A stretch of DNA of 64,000 bases from Paenibacillus agilis (GTDB taxonomy: Bacteria; Bacillota; Bacilli; Paenibacillales; Paenibacillaceae): assembly GCF_007786455.1 (NCBI RefSeq), contig NZ_VNJK01000002.1, positions 372,001 to 436,000 of the forward strand. The letters are read 5' to 3'. The translations under genes were made by a program, and so were the position numbers. The number at the start of each line of letters is the position of its first letter. The first letter of the stretch is position 1. Positions 1-8,758 of this stretch are shown in pieces. The notes beneath the pieces are model-generated. The model saw only the letters and a program-made list of their open reading frames with translations, was not told the DNA's origin and did not search any database.

Positions 1-16
1 AAACTTATTTAAAAAA

Positions 17-46
17 ATCCGCTCTTAACTGTAAGTAAGAGCGGAC
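17..46 (-). terminator. Intrinsic terminator after the amino-acid permease
   Basis: The arms TCCGCTCTTA and TAAGAGCGGA are perfectly complementary around a short loop. Read on the minus strand the stem is followed by a run of seven T. It ends the leftward permease transcript. Confidence 0.85.
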
Positions 47-60
47 TGTAACCGTTGATT

Positions 61-111
61 AGCATAATGCTCTGAGGTCAGTTCGCATCTCGATCTCTGG
101 AGCATTATGCT
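61..111. repeat. 12-bp perfect inverted repeat at the permease stop codon
   Basis: AGCATAATGCTC at 61-72 and GAGCATTATGCT at 100-111 are exact reverse complements separated by 27 bases. The repeat sits immediately after the permease stop and before the U-tract terminator. It has no U-tract itself, so it may be a 3'-end stabilising hairpin. Confidence 0.6.
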
Positions 112-112
112 G

Positions 113-1522
113 TTAATGCGCTTCTTCTCGCTTCCACCGCTGATGCATAATAAGCGTAACCCCTCCAATAACCGCAACGAACAACAGGCTGACGAATAAC
201 CCTGGCCTGCTCGACTTGTCCCACACTGTGCCCACGACTGCAAGTCCAATTAGCAGCAGAGCAATAATGGCCTGCATTTTCCCCCACCAGTTCAAGGTTA
301 TTAGCTTCAAATAAGAGAGAACTACACTTGCCCATGTGTACATTAGGACAAGACCGCCTGCCGTCGTAATATGCTCGAAAATGCGCTTTGGAATGAAATA
401 AGCCAGTACAATGGAAACGATGGTACCCGCACAAGTCACACCTAACGCGGAAAGTGGGAAATCACGCTTCCCTTCTTGATCGGACAGCCTTCGCGGAGCA
501 TCACCGTCTTCTGCCAAGGTTACTAACACAATGGTAACGGCATAAAGCGAGGCAGCAACGGATGAGAATCCTGCAATAATAAGCACCCCATTAAAAATAT
601 TTACGATAATGGGCATTCCGCCGTATCTCAAGGCACTAATAAACGGACTCTCCGATGCGGGCAGGCGATCCAACGGCACCCACAACAAGACAAGGGCAAT
701 AGCAGCCAGATAAAGCACAATAGTCGTTGCCAACATTACTCCGCCTGCCTTGGATGCCTCCTCTGGGTGTTCTAATTCAGCAGCCATCAAGCCCATTACC
801 TCGATACCTGCAAAAGCGTAAAACGCATAAATAAACGCCTTCCATATACCCATCACGCCGGATGAAAAAAAGCGCTGGGTGAGCTGTTCATAGGAAATAG
901 CAGGATTCGTTCCTTGGAGTAAGCCAAACGCTACGACTGCTCCAATAATAATGAACATAATGAGCGCTGCTAGCTTTACGATTGCGAGGACACTCTGTGT
1001 TGCCTCCAACACTTTTATGCCGAAGAAAATGACGATCATCCCCAACACCGCATAGCCAGCAGCAAACATCCATAGTGGTATGCTAGGGAACCACAGCTGT
1101 GAGAATAGTCCGAGGGCCATTAACGAGCTGCCCAAAATGAGCATCTCGGAGGACCAATACAACCAACCGCTTCCAAAGCCAGCCCAGCGCCCGAATGCCA
1201 GCTGGGCATAGGTACGGAAAGAGCCTTTGGCAGGCTGCATAGCGGTTAGCTTTGCTAAAGCCTGTAAGACAAAATAAGTGCCTATTGCAGCAAGAAGCAG
1301 CAGCAATAAGATGGCATAACCGCTTTTTTGAATCGCTATGCTCGTGCCTAAGAAAAAGCCAGTCCCTAATGTACAACCGATGCCGAATAAAGATAACCGC
1401 CACCAAGGCATTTTAGCGCTTGATGATTGGTGTTGAGAATGCTGCATATGTTGAGCATGATTTGTTGGTTCCGATTCAGATGAACGTTGTCGCTGATTGT
1501 TATGGTGCTTCGTATTGGCCAT
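113..1522 (-). CDS. APC-family amino-acid permease
   Basis: About 469 residues with roughly twelve hydrophobic segments. The first membrane segment carries GIGCTLGTGFFLGT, the glycine-rich helix-1 motif by which amino acid-polyamine-organocation transporters bind their substrate; the PAKGSFRTYA stretch is also typical. It should import an amino acid by cation symport; the substrate cannot be told. The start at 1522 is preferred over 1540 because GGAAGGGA lies nine bases before it. The cytoplasmic N-terminus (first ~35 residues) is unusually rich in His, Gln and Ser. The gene is a single unit ending in a strong terminator. Confidence 0.9.
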   Translation of the reverse strand: MANTKHHNNQRQRSSESEPTNHAQHMQHSQHQSSSAKMPWWRLSLFGIGCTLGTGFFLGTSIAIQKSGYAILLLLLLAAIGTYFVLQALAKLTAMQPAKGSFRTYAQLAFGRWAGFGSGWLYWSSEMLILGSSLMALGLFSQLWFPSIPLWMFAAGYAVLGMIVIFFGIKVLEATQSVLAIVKLAALIMFIIIGAVVAFGLLQGTNPAISYEQLTQRFFSSGVMGIWKAFIYAFYAFAGIEVMGLMAAELEHPEEASKAGGVMLATTIVLYLAAIALVLLWVPLDRLPASESPFISALRYGGMPIIVNIFNGVLIIAGFSSVAASLYAVTIVLVTLAEDGDAPRRLSDQEGKRDFPLSALGVTCAGTIVSIVLAYFIPKRIFEHITTAGGLVLMYTWASVVLSYLKLITLNWWGKMQAIIALLLIGLAVVGTVWDKSSRPGLFVSLLFVAVIGGVTLIMHQRWKREEAH

Positions 1523-1600
1523 CCTGCTTATCCCTTCCATATCCGATAGAACTTACTATGGTCTTGTGGGATAAGGTTTATGTAAGTCGAAGAAAGAGAA

Positions 1601-1650
1601 AAAGCCAGACACAGCCATCGCACTTACATGCGATTGGCTCATCCGGCTTA
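1601..1650 (-). terminator. Terminator of the threonine/serine exporter operon
   Basis: The arms AGCCATCGCA and TGCGATTGGCT form a long stem, extended by outer AAGCC/GGCTT, and overlap the stop codon of the preceding gene. On the minus strand it is followed by TTTTTC. Confidence 0.75.
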
Positions 1651-2091
1651 ATAACGCGCTCTTGCTTGATATTTCGTTATAATCTGATTGACGACTTCAG
1701 AGAAGACTAGGCCAATCGCGATTGATCCTGACAGCATAAAAGCTTTAATCGTCAATTCGATGGCTAGCGTGTAGTTGTTCTCCACCATTTTTCTCATCGC
1801 GTCGTAGGCCATTCCCCCGGGCACGAGCGGAATGATACCGGCTACACTATAAACAATGATAGGCACCTTGTACATTCTCGCAAACAGTTGACTGACAACA
1901 GCAACTAAGAACGCAGCTGCTAATGTAGCTGGGATCACATCAATACCCATGAAGAGACTCAGTGTTATATATACGCACCAGCCAGCCATACCGACAAAAC
2001 CGCATTGCAGCAGCGTTTTTCGAGGCACGTTAAAAATAATGCCAAAACCAGCTGAAGAGATAAAGCTTGTAATCAAATGCTCGATGAGCAT
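1648..2091 (-). CDS. Threonine/serine exporter family, small subunit (YjjB/DUF3815 type)
   Basis: A 147-residue membrane protein with about four or five hydrophobic helices and the motif VAGIIPLVPGGMAYDAM, typical of the C-terminal half of ThrE-type exporters. In many bacteria ThrE is split in two: this gene gives the DUF3815 half and the gene 24 bases upstream (2116-2874) gives the DUF1212 half. The two probably form one exporter of threonine or serine, or of a related carboxylate. They form an operon read leftwards and share the terminator overlapping this gene's stop. Confidence 0.88.
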   Translation of the reverse strand: MLIEHLITSFISSAGFGIIFNVPRKTLLQCGFVGMAGWCVYITLSLFMGIDVIPATLAAAFLVAVVSQLFARMYKVPIIVYSVAGIIPLVPGGMAYDAMRKMVENNYTLAIELTIKAFMLSGSIAIGLVFSEVVNQIITKYQARARY

Positions 2092-2115
2092 GGGAATCCT
2101 ACCCCATTTCTTTCG

Positions 2116-2874
2116 TTAATAAATCGACATGACAAAAGCGATACCCGCTCCAATGGCAAAGGCAGTCAGAAATGCCTCTGCACCCTTAGACAAGCCTGAC
2201 ACAAGATGACCTGCCATCAAATCCCGCACAGCGTTTGTAATGACAAGTCCAGGTACTAGCGGCATCACAGCACTAATAATTATTTTATCCAACTCATTAC
2301 CCAACCCTGTTTGATAACAGAAATAAGACGTTAAGCCAATAATTGTTGCAGCCATAAATTCAGCGAAGAACTTGATTGGAATAAGCCTGTGTACATAAAT
2401 AAAGGACACAAAACCAATTCCGCCTGCGATTAGCGCTGGCAAGAAGTCCGGCCATGTTCCTCTGAACATAATGGCGAAGCAGCCGCTCGAAATCGCAGCT
2501 GCGACAATCTGAAGCCACACTGGGTACGCCAAATTGGCGTTATCCACTCGCTTTAGCTTCTCGTATGCCTCTTCTGGCGATAATTCGCCTCTCGTGATCG
2601 CCCTTGAGATATCGTTAACCAACGTGACCTTTTGCAGGTCTGTTGAACGGGTCGCGATCCGGAATAACCGCGTCGTAGATACGGCTCCATCAATCGCAAA
2701 AATGATGCCCGTTGGAGTGACATAGCTGTGGGAGTTCTCATATCCATAAGCATCTGCGATCCGCATCATCGTATCTTCTACGCGATACGTTTCCGCCCCG
2801 CTCGCAAGCATTATTTTCCCAGCTAATAAGCATATTTGAGTAATTTCTATATTCCCATTCGATTGATCGTGCAT
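2116..2874 (-). CDS. Threonine/serine exporter family, large subunit (YjjP/ThrE DUF1212 type)
   Basis: A 252-residue protein. The N-terminal soluble half contains ASGAETYRVEDTM, the hallmark of the ThrE/DUF1212 family, followed by about five membrane helices including MPLVPGLVITNAVRDLM. It is the partner of the DUF3815 protein just downstream. The start at 2874 is chosen over the upstream 2901 because AGGAGAG is placed about nine bases before that ATG. Function follows the family (amino-acid efflux); substrate not determined here. Confidence 0.88.
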   Translation of the reverse strand: MHDQSNGNIEITQICLLAGKIMLASGAETYRVEDTMMRIADAYGYENSHSYVTPTGIIFAIDGAVSTTRLFRIATRSTDLQKVTLVNDISRAITRGELSPEEAYEKLKRVDNANLAYPVWLQIVAAAISSGCFAIMFRGTWPDFLPALIAGGIGFVSFIYVHRLIPIKFFAEFMAATIIGLTSYFCYQTGLGNELDKIIISAVMPLVPGLVITNAVRDLMAGHLVSGLSKGAEAFLTAFAIGAGIAFVMSIY

Positions 2875-2961
2875 CAATGATTCTCTCCTACGAAGTAGCA
2901 ATTATCAGGATTATATCCTTTTCCGCTCGTTTTTGAAAGAAATGTCTGCTTCATTTTCATG

Positions 2962-3005
2962 AAAAAAGAGTGCTTCCCTGTCTAAGATGACAGTAAAGCA
3001 CTCCA
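2962..3005 (-). terminator. Terminator after the CapA-like gene
   Basis: GAGTGCTT pairs with AAGCACTC and an inner CTGTC pairs with GACAG. On the minus strand the stem is followed by six T. Confidence 0.85.
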
Positions 3006-3033
3006 TTTATCCTCTGAAGTTGCAATTGTTCGA

Positions 3034-4299
3034 TTATCGGCTCACTTTTACAGCAGGTTCAACCTGATTGGCGTTCATCACAGCCTTGTATGAGATCGAC
3101 TCCAAATAGTTATATTGACTCTCAACGTATTTGTTATCACGCTTCACAATCTGGTCGTTCTTGATATAGTACGGATTGAAAGCCATACTCACCTGTCCGT
3201 CATCCAACGTGACATGCAGTAAGCCCGTATCCGCGTTGCGTCCCTTTACATAATTGGGGAATAGAAAATTCCCGATGGAATAGGCAATCGGCTTGCCTTT
3301 ATAAAACTCAAAGCCTTGCAATACGTGCACATGGCTGCCGACGATAGCATCCGCTCCTGCATCTATAATTTCTTTGGCATACGTGCGCTGCCAAGGAGCA
3401 GGACGATTCTCTTTCTCTACACCCCAGTGCATGTACACAAGCAAGTAGTCGCAGTCTTTACGCTCACGCTTAATGACTGGTAGTACACTTGATTTATTAT
3501 AGGCCTCAGCAATACCCGGCTTGTTACCATTAGCAAACCAATATGTTTGAGGGATGAATCGCGAAAAGGCTAAAAACTTCACTTTCTTACCATTCAACTC
3601 TACCGTATGTGCTTTATATGCCTCTTCTTCTGTTCTTCCTCCACCCACATAGGGAAGTTTCGCCTTCTCTAAATGTTTGAGCGTATCAAGGAATCCTTTA
3701 TCCATAAAATCAAGCGTATGGTTATTGGCAATCGACACGAGATCGAAACCTGCATTTTTCAATCCTTTTAACGCGATTGGATCAGACTTGAAGTTATATA
3801 GCTGGTTCGTATCTTTTACATGATGCGTTGTAATGGCTGTTTCTAAGTTAACAAAGGCGTAATCGGCCTTTTCAATTTCTGATTTCACATGAACATAGGG
3901 ATAATCCGTGCCTTTCTTGCGGATCGTCTCTTTTACCGACCAATCCATCATCGCATCTCCAGCAAACACAAGGTTGATCGGCTCATGAGGGGAGACAGAT
4001 TGTTGTTTATTATTATCCTTCTTGCTCGCTGTATTTCCTACTACTTGGTTGCCCTTCGGTGCCTGCGGGGCTTGACTTGGCTGCTTGGCAGCATCACTCG
4101 TTACTGGTTTCTTTTGGCCCTGTACTTCTTCCAAAGCTTTATGCTGAGCGATTGGAGGTGACTGATTTACATTTAGCTGCAGCCCTTCTTGCTGCATCCA
4201 TACTACTACACCACCAATGGCAATAAGCAACAGTGTCCATGTCATCCAAAATAGAGGGTGAAAATGATATTTATGACGTTTCTTTCTAGACATACGCAT
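3034..4299 (-). CDS. CapA-family protein (poly-gamma-glutamate capsule/metallophosphoesterase fold), membrane anchored
   Basis: About 421 residues. A basic N-terminus and one membrane helix (about residues 15-35) are followed by a Pro/Gln/Lys-rich linker to about residue 105 and then a CapA domain. The phosphoesterase-like metal motifs are visible as VFAGDAMMDW, SIANNHTLDF and VGSHVHVLQG. CapA proteins take part in poly-gamma-glutamate synthesis or anchoring, but no capBC ligase genes are near, so the role may be a more general cell-surface one. The start at 4299 has AAGGAG nine bases upstream. It stands alone and ends in a strong terminator. Confidence 0.88.
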   Translation of the reverse strand: MRMSRKKRHKYHFHPLFWMTWTLLLIAIGGVVVWMQQEGLQLNVNQSPPIAQHKALEEVQGQKKPVTSDAAKQPSQAPQAPKGNQVVGNTASKKDNNKQQSVSPHEPINLVFAGDAMMDWSVKETIRKKGTDYPYVHVKSEIEKADYAFVNLETAITTHHVKDTNQLYNFKSDPIALKGLKNAGFDLVSIANNHTLDFMDKGFLDTLKHLEKAKLPYVGGGRTEEEAYKAHTVELNGKKVKFLAFSRFIPQTYWFANGNKPGIAEAYNKSSVLPVIKRERKDCDYLLVYMHWGVEKENRPAPWQRTYAKEIIDAGADAIVGSHVHVLQGFEFYKGKPIAYSIGNFLFPNYVKGRNADTGLLHVTLDDGQVSMAFNPYYIKNDQIVKRDNKYVESQYNYLESISYKAVMNANQVEPAVKVSR

Positions 4300-4586
4300 G
4301 CCGTAGAACTCCTTCACTTCGTTGATCCTTTAGCTAAGTAAGCCTAAATTTATGATCCATCATATACTAGCGCACAAGAGAAAAGGTCTCAATTTCTTTA
4401 AGATTAGTATATTTACAGAAATATGCATTCAATATTTATGCAAAATTTAACTCCTTTATTCCAAGCAAAGTTTCTCCAACCGTTAACACAAATATGTAAT
4501 AAGCCACTGCCTACGAGAATAAATTCCCCAGCAGCGGCTGTGTTCATCAACTTTTCAGCTTGAGATAAATGGAACTAGCTTAATCC

Positions 4587-5960
4587 TTAATCTACTCTCA
4601 CGGCACGCTTAGGCTCTTCTCCTTCATATAGGATGAAAGCACGCGCCTCATCATCGGTTACTTCTACAAATTCTACTTCTATCGTTGTCTGATGAATAAA
4701 ATAACGCGTCTCTGTTGCAGGATGGAGGGCCATAACTTGGCCATCAATGGTTAGGAGCAGGCGATCATCTTCCGTATCGACTTCAGCCTCTACCGTATTG
4801 TCTTGCTCCTCAAAGCGATAGCAGCCCGTGTACGTGTCATAGAGGTCAGGCAATACCTGGATAGCTTGTCTCGGAGAAATAAAGGCAGGTATTTCGTACG
4901 GCTCATCAAATAAAATATGCTCACAAGCCGTTTCTATCGCCTGAAGATACGCATAGTCATGGATTACATTATTAAGAATGATGAAGGTCTTTTTTTGCTC
5001 TATAAATCGTTTGTAATTCGTTGCGTAACCAGGCCATCCACCACTGTGGCTAACTAGCATCCCACGGTTATCCTCTTTAGAGATAAGCCAACCGTAACCA
5101 TACGGGAACGTTTCTCCGTTATTCAACAACGTAGGAGTAAATGCTTCTACCAGCGATTCCTTTGTAATCCATTCACCTGTGTGTAAGGCTTGGTCTAATT
5201 TCAACAAATCTGCCAACGTAGAATTAACAGTACCGTCACCTTGAATACCATCCAAATAGACAACCATTTCGGTCTCAGGAAGCGTATCTGGAAGCACGAA
5301 GCGCTCTTCTTTCACATCCCACACATATCCGAATGCGTAGTTATCGATCGTTTGATTGGAATATCTGCGGTTATATATAAGCGTATCCTGCATACCCAAA
5401 GGCTCAAATAGATGCTGCTTCATAAAGTCTGTGAAGCTCTTGCCGCTTACTCGCTCCGCGATAATGGCAAGCAGTACATATCCCGTATTGCTGTATTCCC
5501 ACTTGTCTCCCGGGGCAAAGCGGACATCCGGTTGATGCTCGACTAGCAGCTCCAACATATCTTTATTATCCGCGATATTATCTTTATCCCAATGCTTCAC
5601 AAACAAAGTCATATAGTCAGGCATCCCTGAAGTGTGCTGAAGCAAGTTCTTAATCGTAATATTTTTATAAGGCAGCTCTGGAATCCATTTCTCTACCAAA
5701 TCATCGACTTGCAGCTTACCTTCCTGAGCCAACAATATAATGCCCAAGGCAGTAATCGGCTTTGAAACAGAAGCAAGTTCAAAAATAGAATCCTTGTTTA
5801 GCTGCTGTCCCTTTTCCAAGTTTGCATACCCGAACGCACCATCGTAAATAACTTGCCCTTGCTCTGCTACTAGAACCGCTCCATTGAACTGTTCTCTCTC
5901 CGCAAGCGTATTGAATAACGTCTCTAACTGTTGTTGTTTATCCGCAACTAATTTACTCAT
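4587..5960 (-). CDS. Class C beta-lactamase-fold serine hydrolase
   Basis: 457 residues without a signal peptide, so probably cytoplasmic. The nucleophile motif SVSK is at about 64-67, the YSN motif at 156-158, and HSGGWPGY near residue 305 stands for the third (KTG/HSG) motif; the N-terminal ~350 residues cover the hydrolase domain. The C-terminal ~100 residues form a beta-rich extension seen in esterase/peptidase-type members. Substrate is unknown. It follows a MarR-type regulator by 67 bases on the same strand, so the pair is likely one operon controlled by that regulator. Confidence 0.88.
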   Translation of the reverse strand: MSKLVADKQQQLETLFNTLAEREQFNGAVLVAEQGQVIYDGAFGYANLEKGQQLNKDSIFELASVSKPITALGIILLAQEGKLQVDDLVEKWIPELPYKNITIKNLLQHTSGMPDYMTLFVKHWDKDNIADNKDMLELLVEHQPDVRFAPGDKWEYSNTGYVLLAIIAERVSGKSFTDFMKQHLFEPLGMQDTLIYNRRYSNQTIDNYAFGYVWDVKEERFVLPDTLPETEMVVYLDGIQGDGTVNSTLADLLKLDQALHTGEWITKESLVEAFTPTLLNNGETFPYGYGWLISKEDNRGMLVSHSGGWPGYATNYKRFIEQKKTFIILNNVIHDYAYLQAIETACEHILFDEPYEIPAFISPRQAIQVLPDLYDTYTGCYRFEEQDNTVEAEVDTEDDRLLLTIDGQVMALHPATETRYFIHQTTIEVEFVEVTDDEARAFILYEGEEPKRAVRVD

Positions 5961-6027
5961 AACTAACTCCTCCTATCCCATAATGGATTGTGTATGATAG
6001 TTTCATGGTGCTAGTGTCTGTTCTGCA

Positions 6028-6489
6028 TCAGTTTTGGCCAGCCAACTCCTGCTCAACAATACCTTTCAACTTAAGCGTAATATGCTTGAGCTGCATCACC
6101 TCTTCCATCGTTAACTTTGTATAATAGCGCTCAATGATGTCCTGTTCGACCTGCTGCATTTGCGCGAAGTAATCCTCGCCCTTTTCACCCAAGCTCACTA
6201 ATATTTCCCGCCTGTTACTTGGGTTAATTTCCCGCTTCACATACTTGGCTTTATCCAGCTTACTAATAATTTGACTGACGGCGCTTGAAGAAACCTTCAT
6301 TTGATCCGCAATTTCTCGAACAGTCGCTTGCTTCTGCTTGTACACAACCTCTAGAATCAAGGACTGCTTTACGGATAACTCGTGCTCCATAATCTGTTGA
6401 TAATAGGGCAGCAGCATCGCATTGAGCTCATACTCTGCCTCATTAATTTCTTTTACAATAGGAATAAGTTCATCAATTTGTTTATTCAT
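6028..6489 (-). CDS. MarR-family transcriptional regulator
   Basis: 153 residues. The winged helix-turn-helix lies around residues 40-105, with VREIADQMKVSSSAVSQIISKLDKAKYVKRE as recognition region (a split of the canonical MarR motif) and the wing NPSNRREILVSLGEKG. Helices at both ends would form the dimer interface. It precedes the serine hydrolase gene and has a perfect palindrome in its own promoter region, which suggests autoregulation and control of the hydrolase. The effector is unknown. Confidence 0.9.
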   Translation of the reverse strand: MNKQIDELIPIVKEINEAEYELNAMLLPYYQQIMEHELSVKQSLILEVVYKQKQATVREIADQMKVSSSAVSQIISKLDKAKYVKREINPSNRREILVSLGEKGEDYFAQMQQVEQDIIERYYTKLTMEEVMQLKHITLKLKGIVEQELAGQN

Positions 6490-6510
6490 CTTAATTATTA
6501 AGTTCTCCTT

Positions 6511-6532
6511 ATTGTTAAGTTATCTTAACAAT
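6511..6532. promoter_or_regulatory. Palindromic operator upstream of the MarR gene
   Basis: The arms ATTGTTAAG and CTTAACAAT are a perfect 9-bp inverted repeat around TTAT. It lies about 22 bases before the MarR start codon. Spacing and symmetry fit a MarR dimer site; assignment to this MarR is inference. Confidence 0.7.
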
Positions 6533-6667
6533 AATATAGCATCATTTCCCACATCCTTCAACCTACACAATTACTCGCTAAAAACCGAATCTGTCGTTCC
6601 TGTTCCTTCTTTCTTAACCATCACCTAACCCCAGCATATCGAATACTGAGTCCCTATCTTTTCTTAT

Positions 6668-6722
6668 AAAAAACCGCGACCGCTCCCCAGTACAATAAGT
6701 ACTAGGCAGTAGTCGCGGTTTA
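6668..6722 (-). terminator. Terminator after the nitroreductase gene
   Basis: AAACCGCGAC and GTCGCGGTTT pair around an imperfect inner region. The minus-strand reading ends in six T. Confidence 0.85.
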
Positions 6723-6760
6723 ACAATAAGCAATGAAATAATGTTCACTTGCCAGTATTC

Positions 6761-7372
6761 TTATTTCCAATCTGTAAGTTGAGCAGCAGGAATACGGGAT
6801 GAAGGGCGTCCTTCTTGTTTTTCCTTACCAATTGTAATCAACATAATCGGTACATAGCGCTCATCAACTTCGAACTCCTTCATGAAAGTAGGAGCATGGA
6901 AGCCGCCGATTGCATTCGTTCTCCAGCCGCGCTCTTGTGCTGCATACATAAATGTCATTGCAGCCAAGGAACCATTGATTAGTGCGGCATTATGCGCAAC
7001 CTGTTTATCCCCGTAAGCGCGATTGATCTGGCCTTGCAATGACGTTGCAACCTCTTCTGCCAAGAAGCCAGCCTTCACTGCTGGCAAAAATACATCATCA
7101 AAGTGACGATAGGCTTCTGTATCTCCCAATATCGCTACTGTTGCAGACGCATCTACCACTTGCTGTTGATTGTACGCGATAGGAAGAAGCTTTTGCTTCG
7201 CTTCCGCACTCCCAATCACAACAAATCTCCAATGCTGCAAGTTCCAAGCAGAGGGTGCCTTAGCCGTTAGATCAAGAATCTCTGTTAGTTCTTCGTGGGA
7301 AATCTCTGCATTCGCATCGTATACTTTTACGGAGCGGCGCTCATTAGCCACTTCTGAAAATGATTTCGTCAT
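6761..7372 (-). CDS. Nitroreductase-family protein
   Basis: 203 residues, the usual size for the FMN-binding nitroreductase fold. Conserved stretches are ERRSVKVYD near the N-terminus, APSAWNLQHWRFVV (the FMN-binding region) and the C-terminal IGGFHAP and PIMLITIGKE. Such enzymes reduce nitroaromatics or quinones with NAD(P)H. A palindromic operator lies directly upstream, and in Bacillus the related gene yodC is under the DUF24 regulator YodB; the same logic is likely here. Single gene with its own terminator. Confidence 0.92.
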   Translation of the reverse strand: MTKSFSEVANERRSVKVYDANAEISHEELTEILDLTAKAPSAWNLQHWRFVVIGSAEAKQKLLPIAYNQQQVVDASATVAILGDTEAYRHFDDVFLPAVKAGFLAEEVATSLQGQINRAYGDKQVAHNAALINGSLAAMTFMYAAQERGWRTNAIGGFHAPTFMKEFEVDERYVPIMLITIGKEKQEGRPSSRIPAAQLTDWK

Positions 7373-7401
7373 TATCGTGATAACTCCTCACCAGAAAGTA
7401 A

Positions 7402-7424
7402 TTTACTTATATTTTGTAAGTAAA
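7402..7424. promoter_or_regulatory. Operator upstream of the nitroreductase gene
   Basis: TTTACTTA and TAAGTAAA form a perfect 8-bp inverted repeat around a 7-base spacer, about 30 bases before the nitroreductase start. TACTT/AAGTA half-sites are typical of DUF24/HxlR-type regulators; one such regulator is encoded at 51503-51910. Confidence 0.65.
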
Positions 7425-7556
7425 TATAGTGTATAGGAAAATTGATTTTGCTGTCAATAACCAGCTTTTATCCCTGATTATAAGGAGATTGCCCATTACC
7501 CTCGCCCGCCTACATGCATAAGATGGCTCAGAATCTAAACAAAGTGAGGGACGTAC

Positions 7557-8669
7557 ATGGCTAATTTCTACGCAGCTTACAAAGCTAAAATCAAACACGC
7601 CGATCAATTGCTCAAACAGAAAGGAATTGTCGGGGTAGGTGTCGGATATAAAAATCCTAAGCAGCCGAAGCAAGGAGCATGTGTCGTCATCTATGCAGAA
7701 ACCGCCTCTGCTGTAAGTACAAGCTCTGTTCCAAAAGCCGTATCCACAACCGTACAAGGCAAAGTCGTTCAAGTTCCTACACGTACTATTGTATCTGGAA
7801 AAATCAAAGTATTTCATGATGCCAAGGCTAAAGTCGCTCCTTATACCGATCGCATTCGCCCAGTCCCAGGCGGATACAGTGTAGGGTATCCCTCACTGCC
7901 CGCTTCTCCTGGTGTCTCTGGAACAGGTGGTTTGATTGCCATTAACTATCCTGCTCAGACCCAATATTACGTATGCAGCAACAACCACGTCCTCAACCGC
8001 AACAATTCAACGGATTATACCGAAACGATTCAGCCCGGAGCTGCGGACGGCGGGCAGGCAACCACTGACGAAATCGGTAGATTAGACAGATTCATACCTT
8101 TGCAAAAAACAGGAGATAACTATCTCGATGCGGCCACATGTATCCCATTAGACAACAGCTTATTAAGCCCCACTTATGCGACAGTCGGAGTCGTTCCAGG
8201 CCACTTATTAACGTATCGTGTTGGCGAGGTATTCAAAAAGGTAGGGCGTACGACTGGTGCTGTTACAGGTACGGTAGAGTCCGTCCATACGGATTTCACC
8301 GTGAACTACGGAGATTACGGTGGACTTGGTGTCATTCAATTCCGTGATCAGTCTGTCATTTTAGGTGCAACCCCTACTTCATTGCCAGGTGACTCCGGAT
8401 CTATTTGGCTGCGCAGCAGCGATAATTACGCTGCTGCGGTTAACTACGCAGGCTTCGAAGATGGACTTCGCTCCATTTCCTATCCTTTCGGCTGGTTCTC
8501 CCAGTTATTCAATGTGCGGGTTGCGCAGCCGAACCTAGGAGCAGGGGATATTAGAGGCGTTCGAAAGAAGAGCTACTCCTATACTCGTCCATTAACAACA
8601 AAGCAACTTAAGGCCATCAAAACATTTCTAAGTCGAAAAGCAACCGAAATCACCCGCCCTCAAATTTAG
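7557..8669 (+). CDS. Trypsin-like (chymotrypsin-fold) serine peptidase-like protein
   Basis: 370 residues, no signal peptide. A catalytic triad can be placed: His144 in SNNHVLN, Asp191 in DNYLDA and Ser280 in LPGDSGSIW, the last being the GDSG signature of S1-like peptidases. The N-terminal ~85 residues (GIVGVGVGYKNP and following) resemble the N-terminal domain often found before such bacterial trypsin-like domains. An alternative is a non-proteolytic relative, but the triad looks intact. It lies between divergent nitroreductase and convergent AlkD-like genes with no partner. The upstream AAAGTGAGGGACGTAC supplies a ribosome site. Confidence 0.75.
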   Translation: MANFYAAYKAKIKHADQLLKQKGIVGVGVGYKNPKQPKQGACVVIYAETASAVSTSSVPKAVSTTVQGKVVQVPTRTIVSGKIKVFHDAKAKVAPYTDRIRPVPGGYSVGYPSLPASPGVSGTGGLIAINYPAQTQYYVCSNNHVLNRNNSTDYTETIQPGAADGGQATTDEIGRLDRFIPLQKTGDNYLDAATCIPLDNSLLSPTYATVGVVPGHLLTYRVGEVFKKVGRTTGAVTGTVESVHTDFTVNYGDYGGLGVIQFRDQSVILGATPTSLPGDSGSIWLRSSDNYAAAVNYAGFEDGLRSISYPFGWFSQLFNVRVAQPNLGAGDIRGVRKKSYSYTRPLTTKQLKAIKTFLSRKATEITRPQI

Positions 8670-8700
8670 CAAAGGCTCACCTTTCATTGGTGTCAAAAAC

Positions 8701-8729
8701 AGAAAGAACCCTGTACCAGGGTTCTTTCT
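8701..8729. terminator. Bidirectional terminator
   Basis: AGAAAGAACCCTG and CAGGGTTCTTTCT are a perfect 13-bp inverted repeat with a 3-base loop, between convergent genes. The long stem can end transcripts from both sides although the U-tracts are interrupted. Confidence 0.7.
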
Positions 8730-8758
8730 TCTGCTGCTTTCGTTCACTTTTCACACTT

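Noticed and set aside
3034..4299. Capsule operon of the poly-gamma-glutamate type.
   Set aside because: Only a CapA-like gene is present; no capB, capC or capE-like gene flanks it.
4484..4530. Terminator after the first serine hydrolase gene (AGCC-CTGC/GCAG-GGCT).
   Set aside because: Stem is imperfect and lacks a U-tract on the minus strand.
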